Assembly: GCF_008370495.1 (NCBI RefSeq)
Contig: NZ_VTUX01000003.1
Span: 124,001-188,000 of the forward strand
Source: Pseudohalioglobus sediminis
GTDB taxonomy: Bacteria > Pseudomonadota > Gammaproteobacteria > Pseudomonadales > Halieaceae
DNA: 64,000 nt
Direction of reading: 5' to 3'
Below are positions 47,042-54,932 of this stretch, piece after piece. A program made the translations under genes and the position numbers. The notes under the pieces were generated by a model. It worked only from the letters and a program-made list of their open reading frames with translations, had not been told where the DNA came from and made no database searches. The stretch's first letter is position 1. Every line of letters starts with the position of its first letter.

Positions 47042-47099
47042 GCCCGGTGACACTTCATCGCGCGCTGGGCCCTGCACCAGCGCGCAGTTCCACCGGGCC
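47041..47099. other. Nested inverted repeats after the SDR stop codon
   Basis: GGCCCGGTG (47041-47049) pairs with CACCGGGCC (47091-47099). Inside it GCGCGCTGG (47060-47068) pairs with CCAGCGCGC (47077-47085) around an eight-base loop. The outer arm begins at the last base of the stop codon. No U-run follows, so it may be a transcript-end structure or stabiliser rather than a classical terminator. Confidence 0.5.
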
Positions 47100-47159
47100 C
47101 GACTGAGAAACATTGCAAACAGCCTGCACCAAGTGATACAGGCGATTCACTGCGCACTC

Positions 47160-47510
47160 CTACTCCTGGATACTGCCCACCTGTTCGACAGTTACCCGAC
47201 CCTCGTTGCCAAACATCGGCGCGAGATAGGTGCTGACACTGTCAGCGTTCATGCTAAAGGCAAACTCGTCGAGGGCCAGCCGATTGCATTCATAGAGCAG
47301 GTGTGAGCGCTCCAGCCGCTGCGTGCGGCCCTGTCGAAATGCCTTGCGCAGGTCGGCAACGCTGTCGCGCGCGATTGACATGCAGACCGCCTCGGCGGAG
47401 CCTTCTCCCTTGTAGACAATCCGGACCTGCTCATCGGCCCAGGCCGGTGTGGAGACCACGCCAACAAGCACCAGCGTCCTGATTGTATTCACCACGGTTT
47501 GATTACACAT
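47160..47510 (-). CDS. Small exported DUF3718-type protein
   Basis: A 116-residue protein with a signal peptide (about 1-26, TLVLVGVVSTPAWAD). The mature part, VRIVYKGEGSAEAVCMSIARDS, LLYECNRLALDEFA and SMNADSVSTYL, has two conserved Cys and resembles the DUF3718 family of short periplasmic proteins. A disulphide between the Cys is likely. ATG 47510 has AGGAGA upstream; the frame extends to 47630 but that part is not leader-like. Function unknown. Confidence 0.75.
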   Translation of the reverse strand: MCNQTVVNTIRTLVLVGVVSTPAWADEQVRIVYKGEGSAEAVCMSIARDSVADLRKAFRQGRTQRLERSHLLYECNRLALDEFAFSMNADSVSTYLAPMFGNEGRVTVEQVGSIQE

Positions 47511-47682
47511 GTGCCGCTCTCCTTTCCCGCTGCACGGGATACAGTTTCCATCTGCAAGCGCTGCTGGCCTTTGCCCGGGGTCGGCAGCTCGCTGGAAAAT
47601 AACGACATGGCCTGAATCACGCCTGATCAATGGGTGATCAATACCTGATAAATAACGGATACTTTGCTTAGGGAAAGCCGAT

Positions 47683-48129
47683 TCAATACACGATCATGGC
47701 AGCTATCAGCCAGCCGGACAGACACACCAGCAGCGCCCCCGCGAACAACAACATCCGCAGTGAATGTCCGGACAGCGCACGACGCCAGAAAGGTACAACC
47801 TGGCTGGGAGTGCCGGGCGCGTCGCAAAGTTGCACGGAGCCGGTCAGGCGATAGCCGATCCTGGGAATGGTCTCGATAAGGTGACGTTGGTCGCGGTCGT
47901 GCAGGTGCTGTCGCAACAGGGAGATACAACGCGTGAGGCACTCGTCACCGGCATGGCGCCCGTGCCAGGCCTCATCGAATATCTGCTCTCTAGAGACGAC
48001 CTCGCCATGGTGCCTGGCCAGGCATTCCAGCACGCTGCTGACCTGTGGTTGCAGATGTGTGCTCCGGCCATGGCTGATAATTTCGCTGGCAGCAGGGTTG
48101 AACTCAACATCTCCAATCAGGTAGCGCAT
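47683..48129 (-). CDS. Membrane-anchored OmpR-type winged-helix regulator without sensor domain
   Basis: A 148-residue protein. Residues 1-95 form a winged helix-turn-helix of the CadC/ToxR type (MRYLIGDVEFNPAASEI, LQPQVSSVLECLARHHGEVVSREQIFDEAWHG, CISLLRQHLHD, IETIPRIGYRL). A short linker and one C-terminal membrane helix (MLLFAGALLVCLSGWLIAAMIVY) follow. CadC/ToxR proteins carry a periplasmic sensor domain after this helix; here the protein simply ends, so the signal must be read by a partner or by the membrane itself. ATG 48129 gives the family-typical N terminus; 48144 is possible. Upstream of, and on the same strand as, the DUF3718 gene, which it could regulate. Confidence 0.82.
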   Translation of the reverse strand: MRYLIGDVEFNPAASEIISHGRSTHLQPQVSSVLECLARHHGEVVSREQIFDEAWHGRHAGDECLTRCISLLRQHLHDRDQRHLIETIPRIGYRLTGSVQLCDAPGTPSQVVPFWRRALSGHSLRMLLFAGALLVCLSGWLIAAMIVY

Positions 48130-48313
48130 CACATACCACAACATCCATGTGGCATCACGTTGTATTCAAGTATAGCTGCGGGCGCCATCGGCGGCCGGGA
48201 AAATGCGCCAGTGTTTAAACAGATTCGCCATATAGGCAGCGTCAGTAACGCCAAAACAATCTATTGCGCTGGCACGACCCGGCCCGGGCGCTGTACCCGG
48301 GCTGCGAGCGGGG

Positions 48314-48841
48314 TCATTGACCGCGTGGCAGGATGGGTCGCATCAGCTGGGAGTTGTTCTGCTGCGAGGCGCTGGGTACAGGTCGCACCGGGGGGCGATG
48401 TATCGGATGCCCCGGGCTGGGCGGGCGATAACCGGGGCGCCAGGGGGGGCGCCCGGGCCGGTAATAATGGCCGCCGTAATAGCCGCCTGACCAGGAGGTG
48501 GAATACTGGTCCACCAGGTTTTGCGGTGGCGCCGGTTCTGCCGCCGCACTCCTGGCCGCCAGTTCTCGCATCTCGGCGCGGTGTTTTTCCCTGGCGCGAC
48601 GATCCTCGGCCATGCGGTCGGTGGTATCGCGCATCGCCTGCAGGTTTTCCTCATACACCTCCGGGTCGGCAGGCGGCGCGACATCCAGCGTCACGGTCTC
48701 GACGGGCTGCTGCCCCTCGGGCGGCGTGTCAGAAAAACTCACCGCACCGCTCTCGTCCACGGTGCGATACACTGTTTGCTGCGCCTGTACCAGTGTCGCA
48801 GCAGCGACCCATAACAACAGCCCTGTCAGAAGGTATCTCAT
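48314..48841 (-). CDS. DUF4124-domain exported protein with Pro/Tyr/Arg-rich tail
   Basis: A 175-residue protein: signal peptide (MRYLLTGLLLWVAAATLVQAQ), then the short DUF4124 motif (VYRTVDESGAVSFSDTPPEG), a charged helix (about 65-95) and a low-complexity C terminus rich in Gly, Tyr, Pro, Arg and His (YYGGHYYRPGRPPWRPGY). DUF4124 proteins are common periplasmic or envelope proteins without known function in gammaproteobacteria. ATG 48841 begins the leader; the frame is open to 49057 but without a plausible leader. No operon partner is evident. Confidence 0.8.
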   Translation of the reverse strand: MRYLLTGLLLWVAAATLVQAQQTVYRTVDESGAVSFSDTPPEGQQPVETVTLDVAPPADPEVYEENLQAMRDTTDRMAEDRRAREKHRAEMRELAARSAAAEPAPPQNLVDQYSTSWSGGYYGGHYYRPGRPPWRPGYRPPSPGHPIHRPPVRPVPSASQQNNSQLMRPILPRGQ

Positions 48842-49063
48842 AGATTCGTTACCCCGTATTGCAGCCGTCAGTATAGACCAACAGGGTCGGCAAAAGCGCT
48901 GCTCGGAGTGCATCACGACAGCCCCCACTGGGCCCTGAGCTCTGGTAAGCTCAGCTCTCCAGGAACCCAGGAAAAGGACACGCCCGGCCATGACTGACAA
49001 CCGTTGCTGCCCGCATTCCCGCGAGGGTATATGCTCTGCCCATCTGCGGCGAGGCAACCGCGC

Positions 49064-49759
49064 ATGACATCGACCTATCGCAATGACAATGCCGGCAGGC
49101 AGGCCGTTGTCGACGCGTTGCGCGCACTCGGCAACAAGGGGCTCAACAAGGGCACCTCAGGCAATGTATCTGTGGCCACCGATGCCGGCATGCTGATCAC
49201 ACCCACTGGCGTCGCGGCAGACGACCTGCTACCCGAGCACATTGTGCACATGACGCTCGCCGGCGAGCCGGATGCGGGCCAGCTTTCCCCCTCCAGTGAG
49301 TGGCAGATGCATGCCGATATCTATCATCACAAAGCCGGCGTGGCGGCGGTCGTGCATTGCCACTCACCGTATGCCACCATACTCGCCTGTGCACGCAAGC
49401 CGATCCCGGCAATGCATTACATGGTTGCCGCTGCCGGTACCGATCACATTCCGCTTGCTGATTACGCGACCTTTGGCAGCAGCGCGCTGTCTGCCGCCAA
49501 CCTGGCGGCACTGGATAAGTCCATGGCTTGTCTGCTGGCCAATCACGGTCAACTGGCAACCGAAGCGGACCTGTCGCGCGCACTGAAACTGGCTGAACTG
49601 GTGGAAGAGCAGGCGCACTGCTACTGGGGAACCCTGTGTATCGGTGGGCCGGTGCTGCTGAATGACAGCGAGATGAGTGAGGTCATGCGTGCGTTTGACA
49701 GCTATGGCCAACAGCAAACCAGAATGGATCTGGCGCGCGGTAACAAGCTGGGTAAATAG
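49064..49759 (+). CDS. Class II aldolase/adducin family protein (FucA/AraD-like)
   Basis: A 231-residue zinc aldolase-fold protein. The motifs are NKGTSGNVSV, LITPTGV, PSSEWQMHADIYHH (catalytic Glu), AVVHCHSPYAT (two zinc His) and CLLANHGQLA (third zinc His). These match L-fuculose-1-phosphate aldolase and relatives, which cleave or epimerise phosphorylated sugars; the exact substrate is unclear. ATG 49064 has GAGG nine bases upstream. It precedes an esterase by 34 bases on the same strand. Confidence 0.88.
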   Translation: MTSTYRNDNAGRQAVVDALRALGNKGLNKGTSGNVSVATDAGMLITPTGVAADDLLPEHIVHMTLAGEPDAGQLSPSSEWQMHADIYHHKAGVAAVVHCHSPYATILACARKPIPAMHYMVAAAGTDHIPLADYATFGSSALSAANLAALDKSMACLLANHGQLATEADLSRALKLAELVEEQAHCYWGTLCIGGPVLLNDSEMSEVMRAFDSYGQQQTRMDLARGNKLGK

Positions 49760-49793
49760 GCGGCCGTGCCCGCCGGCAAGGAGACTTATCATC

Positions 49794-50663
49794 ATGCTGC
49801 AAAAGATCAAGACCTGGGCACTGCGCCGCTATTACCGCATCATCAGCGCCCGGGCCTGGAAAGGCCAGCACAGCACCATACACTGGGGCGCCGTGGAAAT
49901 TTCCTCCGCGACGGGGCAGCCGATTCACGGGCGTCTTTACAACGCCAGCGGCGGCGCTGAACGGCCGCTGGTCATATACTTCCATGGCGGCGGCTGGGTG
50001 ATCGGTGATTTGCAGACGCATCACCCGTTTTGCCTGGCACTAAGTGAACACGCTGACTGCACGGTCATTGCCATCGATTACCGTCTCGCCCCGGAGCACG
50101 CCTACCCAGCCGCAGCAGATGACTGCCTCACTGCCGTGCGCTGGATCGCCGATCACATTGCCGATTTCGGCCCCAGCAACGGCAAACTGGTAATTGCCGG
50201 CGACAGCGCCGGCGGTAACCTGGCCGCCTGCACCTGCCTCGCGCTCGACGGCGCCCTGCGTGAGCAGGTCGCCGGCGCCGCACTGATCTATCCGGCTGTG
50301 GATCACTACACAGCCGCGCACGCTTCCTACGAGGAACGTGCTACCGGACAGGCACTCACGCGCAGCTTGATGCAATGGTTCTGGGACACCTACCTGGCTG
50401 GCAAGGCTGGCGACGAGCGCGTTTTCCCCCTGCGCGCGAGCAACCTGGCGCAAATGCCCCCTACCCTGCTGGTGACCGCCGAGTTCGATCCGCTTCGCGA
50501 CGAGGGCATCGCCTTTGCCGAAAAACTCGGTGCCGACGGAGTCGAGGTCGACTATCGTCACTTTGCTGATGCGGCGCACGGTTTTGCCTGCTCCGAGGGA
50601 CCCAATGCCGATCACCGGCAATTGCTGGACATGCATGCTCAATGGATGCGAAGCCTGGGCTGA
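49794..50663 (+). CDS. HSL-family alpha/beta-hydrolase (esterase/lipase)
   Basis: A 289-residue esterase of the hormone-sensitive-lipase family. The oxyanion-hole motif is YFHGGGWVIGD, the nucleophile elbow is IAGDSAGGNLA, and the acid and base are in TAEFDPLRDEG and FADAAHGFACSE. No signal peptide. Such enzymes hydrolyse short to medium acyl esters, often of secondary metabolites or pollutants. ATG 49794 follows AAGGAG. It follows the class II aldolase and precedes a thiolase, in a plus-strand group that looks catabolic. Confidence 0.9.
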   Translation: MLQKIKTWALRRYYRIISARAWKGQHSTIHWGAVEISSATGQPIHGRLYNASGGAERPLVIYFHGGGWVIGDLQTHHPFCLALSEHADCTVIAIDYRLAPEHAYPAAADDCLTAVRWIADHIADFGPSNGKLVIAGDSAGGNLAACTCLALDGALREQVAGAALIYPAVDHYTAAHASYEERATGQALTRSLMQWFWDTYLAGKAGDERVFPLRASNLAQMPPTLLVTAEFDPLRDEGIAFAEKLGADGVEVDYRHFADAAHGFACSEGPNADHRQLLDMHAQWMRSLG

Positions 50664-50770
50664 GCACACCGGGCCCGCCGCCTGAAGACCAGCCGCAGTT
50701 TTGACTGTGGACTCAGAAAGCGCATGTCGCTATTGTCTCGCCAACTATTTCTTTAAGCAGGTAACGCACT

Positions 50771-51955
50771 ATGTCTTCCGACCCCATCGTGATCGCTTCC
50801 TATGCCCGCACGCCCATGGGTGGCCTGCTGGGCGCGTTGTCGACAGTGAGCGCCACCGAACTCGGGGCCACCGCGGTACACGCTGCTGTGGCGCGCGCAA
50901 ACGTCGATACACAGCACATCAACCGCATTTATATGGGTTGCGTGCTGCCCGCCGGCCTCGGGCAGGCTCCCGCCAGACAGGCCGCGCTGGGCGCCGGGCT
51001 GCCCCCGTCGGTAGAGGCGACCACGGTCAACAAAATGTGCGGATCCGGCATGCAGGCAGCGATCATGGCCTGCGAGGCACTGGCAGCGGGAACTGCCGAC
51101 GTCATCATCGCCGGGGGCATGGAATCGATGAGCAACGCGCCCTACCTCCTTGCCAGGCATCGCCGCGGCGCGCGTGCCGGACACGACACCATGCAGGATT
51201 CCATGTTTCTCGATGGCCTCGAAGATGCTTACGATAAAGGCACACCGATGGGGGTATTCGCGGAGCGCAATGCGCACAATTACGGCTTAACCCGCGAGGA
51301 ACAGGACGCCTACGCGGTCGAAAGCCTGACCCGCGCCAACCACGCCATCAGCAGTGGCGCCTTCGACAGGGAAGTGACGGCGGTCACGGTCAAGACGCGC
51401 AGCGGCGAGGAGACCATAAGCGTGGATGAGCAGCCGGGCAAGGCCAAACTGGAACGCATCCCCACCCTGAAACCTGCCTTCGTTGAGGGCGGCACCATTA
51501 CCGCCGCCAACGCTTCCTCCATTTCAGACGGCGCGGCCGCGCTGGTCCTGACCCGCGCCAGCGTCGCCGAGCGGCTGGGCTTGCCGGTCTGCGCCAGGGT
51601 CGTGGCGACGGCCGGCCATGCCCATGAGCCAGGCCTGTTCCCCACTGCACCGGGGCCGGCCATGCTCAAGGCGCTGACCACGGCGGGCTGGGGGGTCGAT
51701 GATGTGGATTTGTTCGAAGTCAACGAAGCCTTTGCCGCGGTCGCCATGATCGCCATGCACGACCTGGCTATCCCCTACGACAAAATCAATGTTAACGGCG
51801 GCGCCTGCGCCCTCGGTCACCCTATCGGCGCCTCCGGGGCACGCATACTGGTCACCCTGCTGGCTGCATTGGAGCAGCGCGGCCTGCGCCGCGGTGTCGC
51901 CGGCATTTGCATCGGCGGTGGTGAAGCCACCGCCGTGGCCCTGGAACTGGCCTGA
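50771..51955 (+). CDS. Acetyl-CoA C-acyltransferase (thiolase)
   Basis: A 394-residue thiolase. The acyl-enzyme Cys is in NKMCGSGMQA (about residue 90). NEAFAAV and GGACALGHPIGASG carry the active His residues, and CIGGGEATA the second Cys. The MCGSGMQA sequence and length fit the degradative or biosynthetic acetoacetyl-CoA thiolase group (AtoB/PhaA-like); chain length cannot be assigned by reading. ATG 50771 follows AGG. Its stop abuts the stop of the convergent AcuI-like gene without any spacer. Confidence 0.94.
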   Translation: MSSDPIVIASYARTPMGGLLGALSTVSATELGATAVHAAVARANVDTQHINRIYMGCVLPAGLGQAPARQAALGAGLPPSVEATTVNKMCGSGMQAAIMACEALAAGTADVIIAGGMESMSNAPYLLARHRRGARAGHDTMQDSMFLDGLEDAYDKGTPMGVFAERNAHNYGLTREEQDAYAVESLTRANHAISSGAFDREVTAVTVKTRSGEETISVDEQPGKAKLERIPTLKPAFVEGGTITAANASSISDGAAALVLTRASVAERLGLPVCARVVATAGHAHEPGLFPTAPGPAMLKALTTAGWGVDDVDLFEVNEAFAAVAMIAMHDLAIPYDKINVNGGACALGHPIGASGARILVTLLAALEQRGLRRGVAGICIGGGEATAVALELA

Positions 51956-52939
51956 TCAGGCGTTGACGTCCACCACCAGGCGCCCCTTGATCTTGCCGGC
52001 GAGGACATCTGCCGCAACACCGGGCGCCTCCCCGAGCGTGATATCCGTCGCCACCGCTTCCAGAGTATCGGCTTTGATGTCCCGTGCCAGCCGGGCCCAG
52101 GCCTGTTCCCGCGGCGCCAGCGGAGCCATCACCGAATCGATGCCATACAGCGTGACACCGCGCAGGATGAAAGGCGCAACACTGGCGGGGAAGTCCATAC
52201 TCTGGGCCAGGCCACAGGCCGCCAGGGCACCGCGGTAACGCGTCTGGGCGCAGGCGTTGGCCAGGGTGAAGCCACCCACGGCGTCGACCACGCCGGCCCA
52301 GCGTTCACGCTGCATGGGCTTGCCGGCCTCGGACAGCTCGGCGCGATCGATAATGCTGCTGGCGCCAAGTGACTTCAGGTAGGCCTCCTCGGAGGCCTTA
52401 CCGGTTGAGGCGACCACGTCGTAACCGGCGGTTTTGAGCAGGGCGATAGCAATGCTGCCCACGCCACCGCTGGCCCCGGTGACCAGGACTTCGCCGTCCC
52501 CCGGCGCGATGCCGTGGTTGACCAGCGCATCCACGCATAGCCCGGCCGTGTAGCCGGCAGTACCGATGATCATGGCCTGGCGGGTATCGAAGGCATCGGG
52601 CAGCGCCACCAGCCAGTCGCCGCGCAAGCGCGCATATTGCGCCAGGCCACCCCAGTGCCCCTCGCCCACGCCCCAGCCGTTAAGCACCACTTTGTCGCCG
52701 ACCCCCCAGCGCTCATCACTGCTTTCCTCCACCACGCCAGCCAGGTCAATCCCCGGCACCATCGGATAGCTGCGCACTACCGGTGCGGCACCGGTAATCG
52801 CCAGGGCGTCCTTGTAGTTGATGGTGGAGTAATCGACGCGCACCAGTACTTCGCCCTCCGGCAGTTGGTCCGGCGCCAGCGACTCCACCTGCACCGAGCG
52901 ATCATCCCCAGATTGATTGATAAGCAATGCCTTGAACAT
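51956..52939 (-). CDS. acuI: AcuI/YhdH-type acrylyl-CoA reductase, quinone oxidoreductase family
   Basis: A 327-residue MDR protein without zinc ligands. Features typical of AcuI/YhdH are STINYKDALAITG, VPGIDLAGVVEES, LNGWGVGEGHWGGLAQYARL, GTAGYTAGLCVDAL and VTGASGGVGSIAI (NADPH). AcuI reduces acrylyl-CoA to propionyl-CoA, including in marine bacteria degrading DMSP. Here a thiolase is adjacent, but no DMSP lyase or DddD-type gene is visible, so general acrylyl-CoA detoxification is safer. ATG 52939 follows AAGGAG; the extension to 53038 is not conserved-looking. Confidence 0.88.
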   Translation of the reverse strand: MFKALLINQSGDDRSVQVESLAPDQLPEGEVLVRVDYSTINYKDALAITGAAPVVRSYPMVPGIDLAGVVEESSDERWGVGDKVVLNGWGVGEGHWGGLAQYARLRGDWLVALPDAFDTRQAMIIGTAGYTAGLCVDALVNHGIAPGDGEVLVTGASGGVGSIAIALLKTAGYDVVASTGKASEEAYLKSLGASSIIDRAELSEAGKPMQRERWAGVVDAVGGFTLANACAQTRYRGALAACGLAQSMDFPASVAPFILRGVTLYGIDSVMAPLAPREQAWARLARDIKADTLEAVATDITLGEAPGVAADVLAGKIKGRLVVDVNA

Positions 52940-53062
52940 GTTGGCTCCTTGGTTTGAGTTGTTCCCGGGTCCGGCCGCTAAAAAAACACGCAGCAGACAT
53001 GCAGCGGCAGCCATACATAGTAAGATGAGCAGCCACACACAACAATGGGAGCTTACAACAGC

Positions 53063-53734
53063 ATGCTCGAAGATCTACATGTGGTAATAACCGGCGCCGC
53101 CGGCACCCTGGGGCAAGCAGCGGCCGAGCGCGCCTCTGCCTATGGCGCCCGCGTCACCGGCCTGGACATTCGCGATGCGGATACCCTGCCCCACACCCAG
53201 CACTACCAGGCACTGGACCTGCTGGACCGCGAGGCGACACGGGCCGCTATACAGCAACTTGGGCGCATCGATGCACTGCTGAACATCGCCGGTGGCTTTG
53301 CCATGGGCGATAGCGCCGCGGATCCGGATTCAGAGCAGTGGCAGCAGATGTTTCGCCTCAATGTGGATACCCTGCGCAACACCACCATGGCGGTGGTACC
53401 GGTGATGCAGGCACAGCAGCGCGGCGCTATCGTCAATGTGGGCGCCCTCGGTGCCCTGCAGGGCCAGGGTTCGATGAGTGCCTACTGCTGCGCCAAGGGC
53501 TCGGTCATGAAACTGACTGAAAGTCTTTCGGATGAGTTGCGTGGCGACAATATCAACGTCAACGCCGTGCTGCCGAGCATCATCGATACACCGCCCAACC
53601 GGGAGGGCATGCCCGACGCCGACTTCAGCACCTGGGTTTCGCCCCGTGACCTCGCGGAAGTAATGTGTTTCCTGGCGTCGCCGGCTGCCGCTGCAGTGCA
53701 CGGGGCACTGGTGCCCGTGCGCGGCTTGTCCTGA
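53063..53734 (+). CDS. SDR-family protein lacking the usual catalytic serine
   Basis: A 223-residue short-chain dehydrogenase-like protein. The cofactor motif is VITGAAGTLG, the second-strand Asp is kept (GLDIRDAD, favouring NAD), and the Tyr-Lys pair is in SAYCCAKGSV. Thirteen residues before that Tyr, where the catalytic Ser normally sits, the sequence reads IVNVGALGAL, so the Ser is Ala. The C terminus lacks the usual VDGG and ends GALVPVRGLS. ATG 53063 is chosen, with GGGAG 11 bases upstream; 53045 is an alternative. Divergent from the AcuI-like gene. Substrate unknown; activity may be altered. Confidence 0.85.
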   Translation: MLEDLHVVITGAAGTLGQAAAERASAYGARVTGLDIRDADTLPHTQHYQALDLLDREATRAAIQQLGRIDALLNIAGGFAMGDSAADPDSEQWQQMFRLNVDTLRNTTMAVVPVMQAQQRGAIVNVGALGALQGQGSMSAYCCAKGSVMKLTESLSDELRGDNINVNAVLPSIIDTPPNREGMPDADFSTWVSPRDLAEVMCFLASPAAAAVHGALVPVRGLS

Positions 53735-53756
53735 GCAAGCGTAGGGAAGTGAAACA

Positions 53757-53779
53757 CCGCGGCCTGGAACAGGCCGCGG
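53757..53779. terminator. Strong hairpin between convergent SDR and nitronate-monooxygenase-like genes
   Basis: CCGCGGCCTG-GAA-CAGGCCGCGG is a perfect 10-bp stem with a three-base loop, 22 bases after the SDR stop and 48 bases past the convergent stop. U-tracts are weak on both sides, so it is probably a bidirectional but imperfect terminator. Confidence 0.5.
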
Positions 53780-53827
53780 CTCAGCGCCGGTATCCGGCTG
53801 GCATGGCCAGCCCCGTCGGCCCCGGTA

Positions 53828-54796
53828 TCAGGCGATAGCCGACGCCAGGCGCTGGCCGATTATCTCTTCGGCATCAGCCATGATATTGCGCACCAGCTCC
53901 TCACAGGTGGGTATATCGTTGATCAGGCCACCACTCATACCCACGGTGACCATACCCGCTTCGATGTCACCGGTGGACCAGGCTTTTTCCTGGTTGGCAC
54001 CGGATACCAGGTGGTGTACCTGACCAAAATCGCCGCCCGCGGCCTCGATCGCGGCGACTTCGTCGGCAATACTGTTGCGATAAACCCGGGCCGTGTTCTT
54101 GTAGCTGCGGAAAATCAGGCGCGTCTGGTTCTCGTCCATTTCCACAATCTTCTGCTTGATACCCTCATGAATTGGCGCCTCCTGGGTGACCAGGAAACGG
54201 CTGCCCATGTTGATGCCCTCACAACCCAGCGCCAGTGCTGCCACCAGGCCGCGGCCGTCGGCTATGCCGCCTGAAGCGACGACAGGAATCTTGAGCGCCT
54301 GTGCCGCAGCGGGAAACAATACCAGGCCGCCCACGTCCTGCTCACCGGGGTGACCGGCACACTCGAAGCCATCGATACTGACCACATCAACGCCGATACG
54401 CTCCGACTTCAATGCATGGCGCACCGCGACGCACTTATGGATAACCTTGACGTCATTGGACTTGAAGCGCTCCATGAAGGGCTCCGGGCTGCGTCCCGCC
54501 GTTTCCACGATCTTCACGCCGCAGTCGATGATGGCGTCGACATAGTCGTCGTAGTTGATCTCCGTGGCCACCACGCCCACGGTCAGGTTGACGCCGAAAG
54601 GCTTGTCGGTAAGGGAACGGCACTTCTCGATTTCAGCCACCAGCCCTTCCGGGGTCGGCTGGGTCAGTGCGGTCATAACGCCCAATGCACCGGCGTTGGA
54701 AGCCGCTGCTGCCAACTCTGCGGTACCGACGCGCATCATGCCGCCGCAGATGATCGGGGTTTCAATTCCAAGCAATTCGGTCAATCGGGTCTTCAC
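53828..54796 (-). CDS. Nitronate monooxygenase family flavoprotein
   Basis: A 322-residue FMN enzyme of the 2-nitropropane dioxygenase/nitronate monooxygenase family. Features are TPIICGGMMRVGTAELAAA, GVNLTVG, DGFECAGHPG (with the family His), VVASGGIADGRGLVAALALG (FMN phosphate site) and GMSGGLINDIPTCEEL. Many members act on other substrates, such as quinones or enoyl compounds, so nitronate is only the family name. The start is GTG 54796 (MKTRLTELLGIE) with GGAG eight bases upstream. The same arrangement near thiolases and SDRs is common in lipid-catabolic loci. Confidence 0.9.
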   Translation of the reverse strand: MKTRLTELLGIETPIICGGMMRVGTAELAAAASNAGALGVMTALTQPTPEGLVAEIEKCRSLTDKPFGVNLTVGVVATEINYDDYVDAIIDCGVKIVETAGRSPEPFMERFKSNDVKVIHKCVAVRHALKSERIGVDVVSIDGFECAGHPGEQDVGGLVLFPAAAQALKIPVVASGGIADGRGLVAALALGCEGINMGSRFLVTQEAPIHEGIKQKIVEMDENQTRLIFRSYKNTARVYRNSIADEVAAIEAAGGDFGQVHHLVSGANQEKAWSTGDIEAGMVTVGMSGGLINDIPTCEELVRNIMADAEEIIGQRLASAIA

Positions 54797-54932
54797 AAAT
54801 TCTACTCCTGCAGATGGGAAAAGGGGCACTTGGCCAAAGCGGTCAATTCTGGCACTTATCGCCGCGAATTACCAAGACCATGCAGGGTAGGCATTCATCA
54901 CCGAAACCGGCGCGATAGAAACAGCCTGGCGA

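Noticed and set aside
47764-48843. 359-codon plus-strand frame across the regulator and DUF4124 genes
   Set aside because: It spans two genes and intergenic DNA in antisense, with Arg/Gly/Pro-rich shadow composition and no family features.
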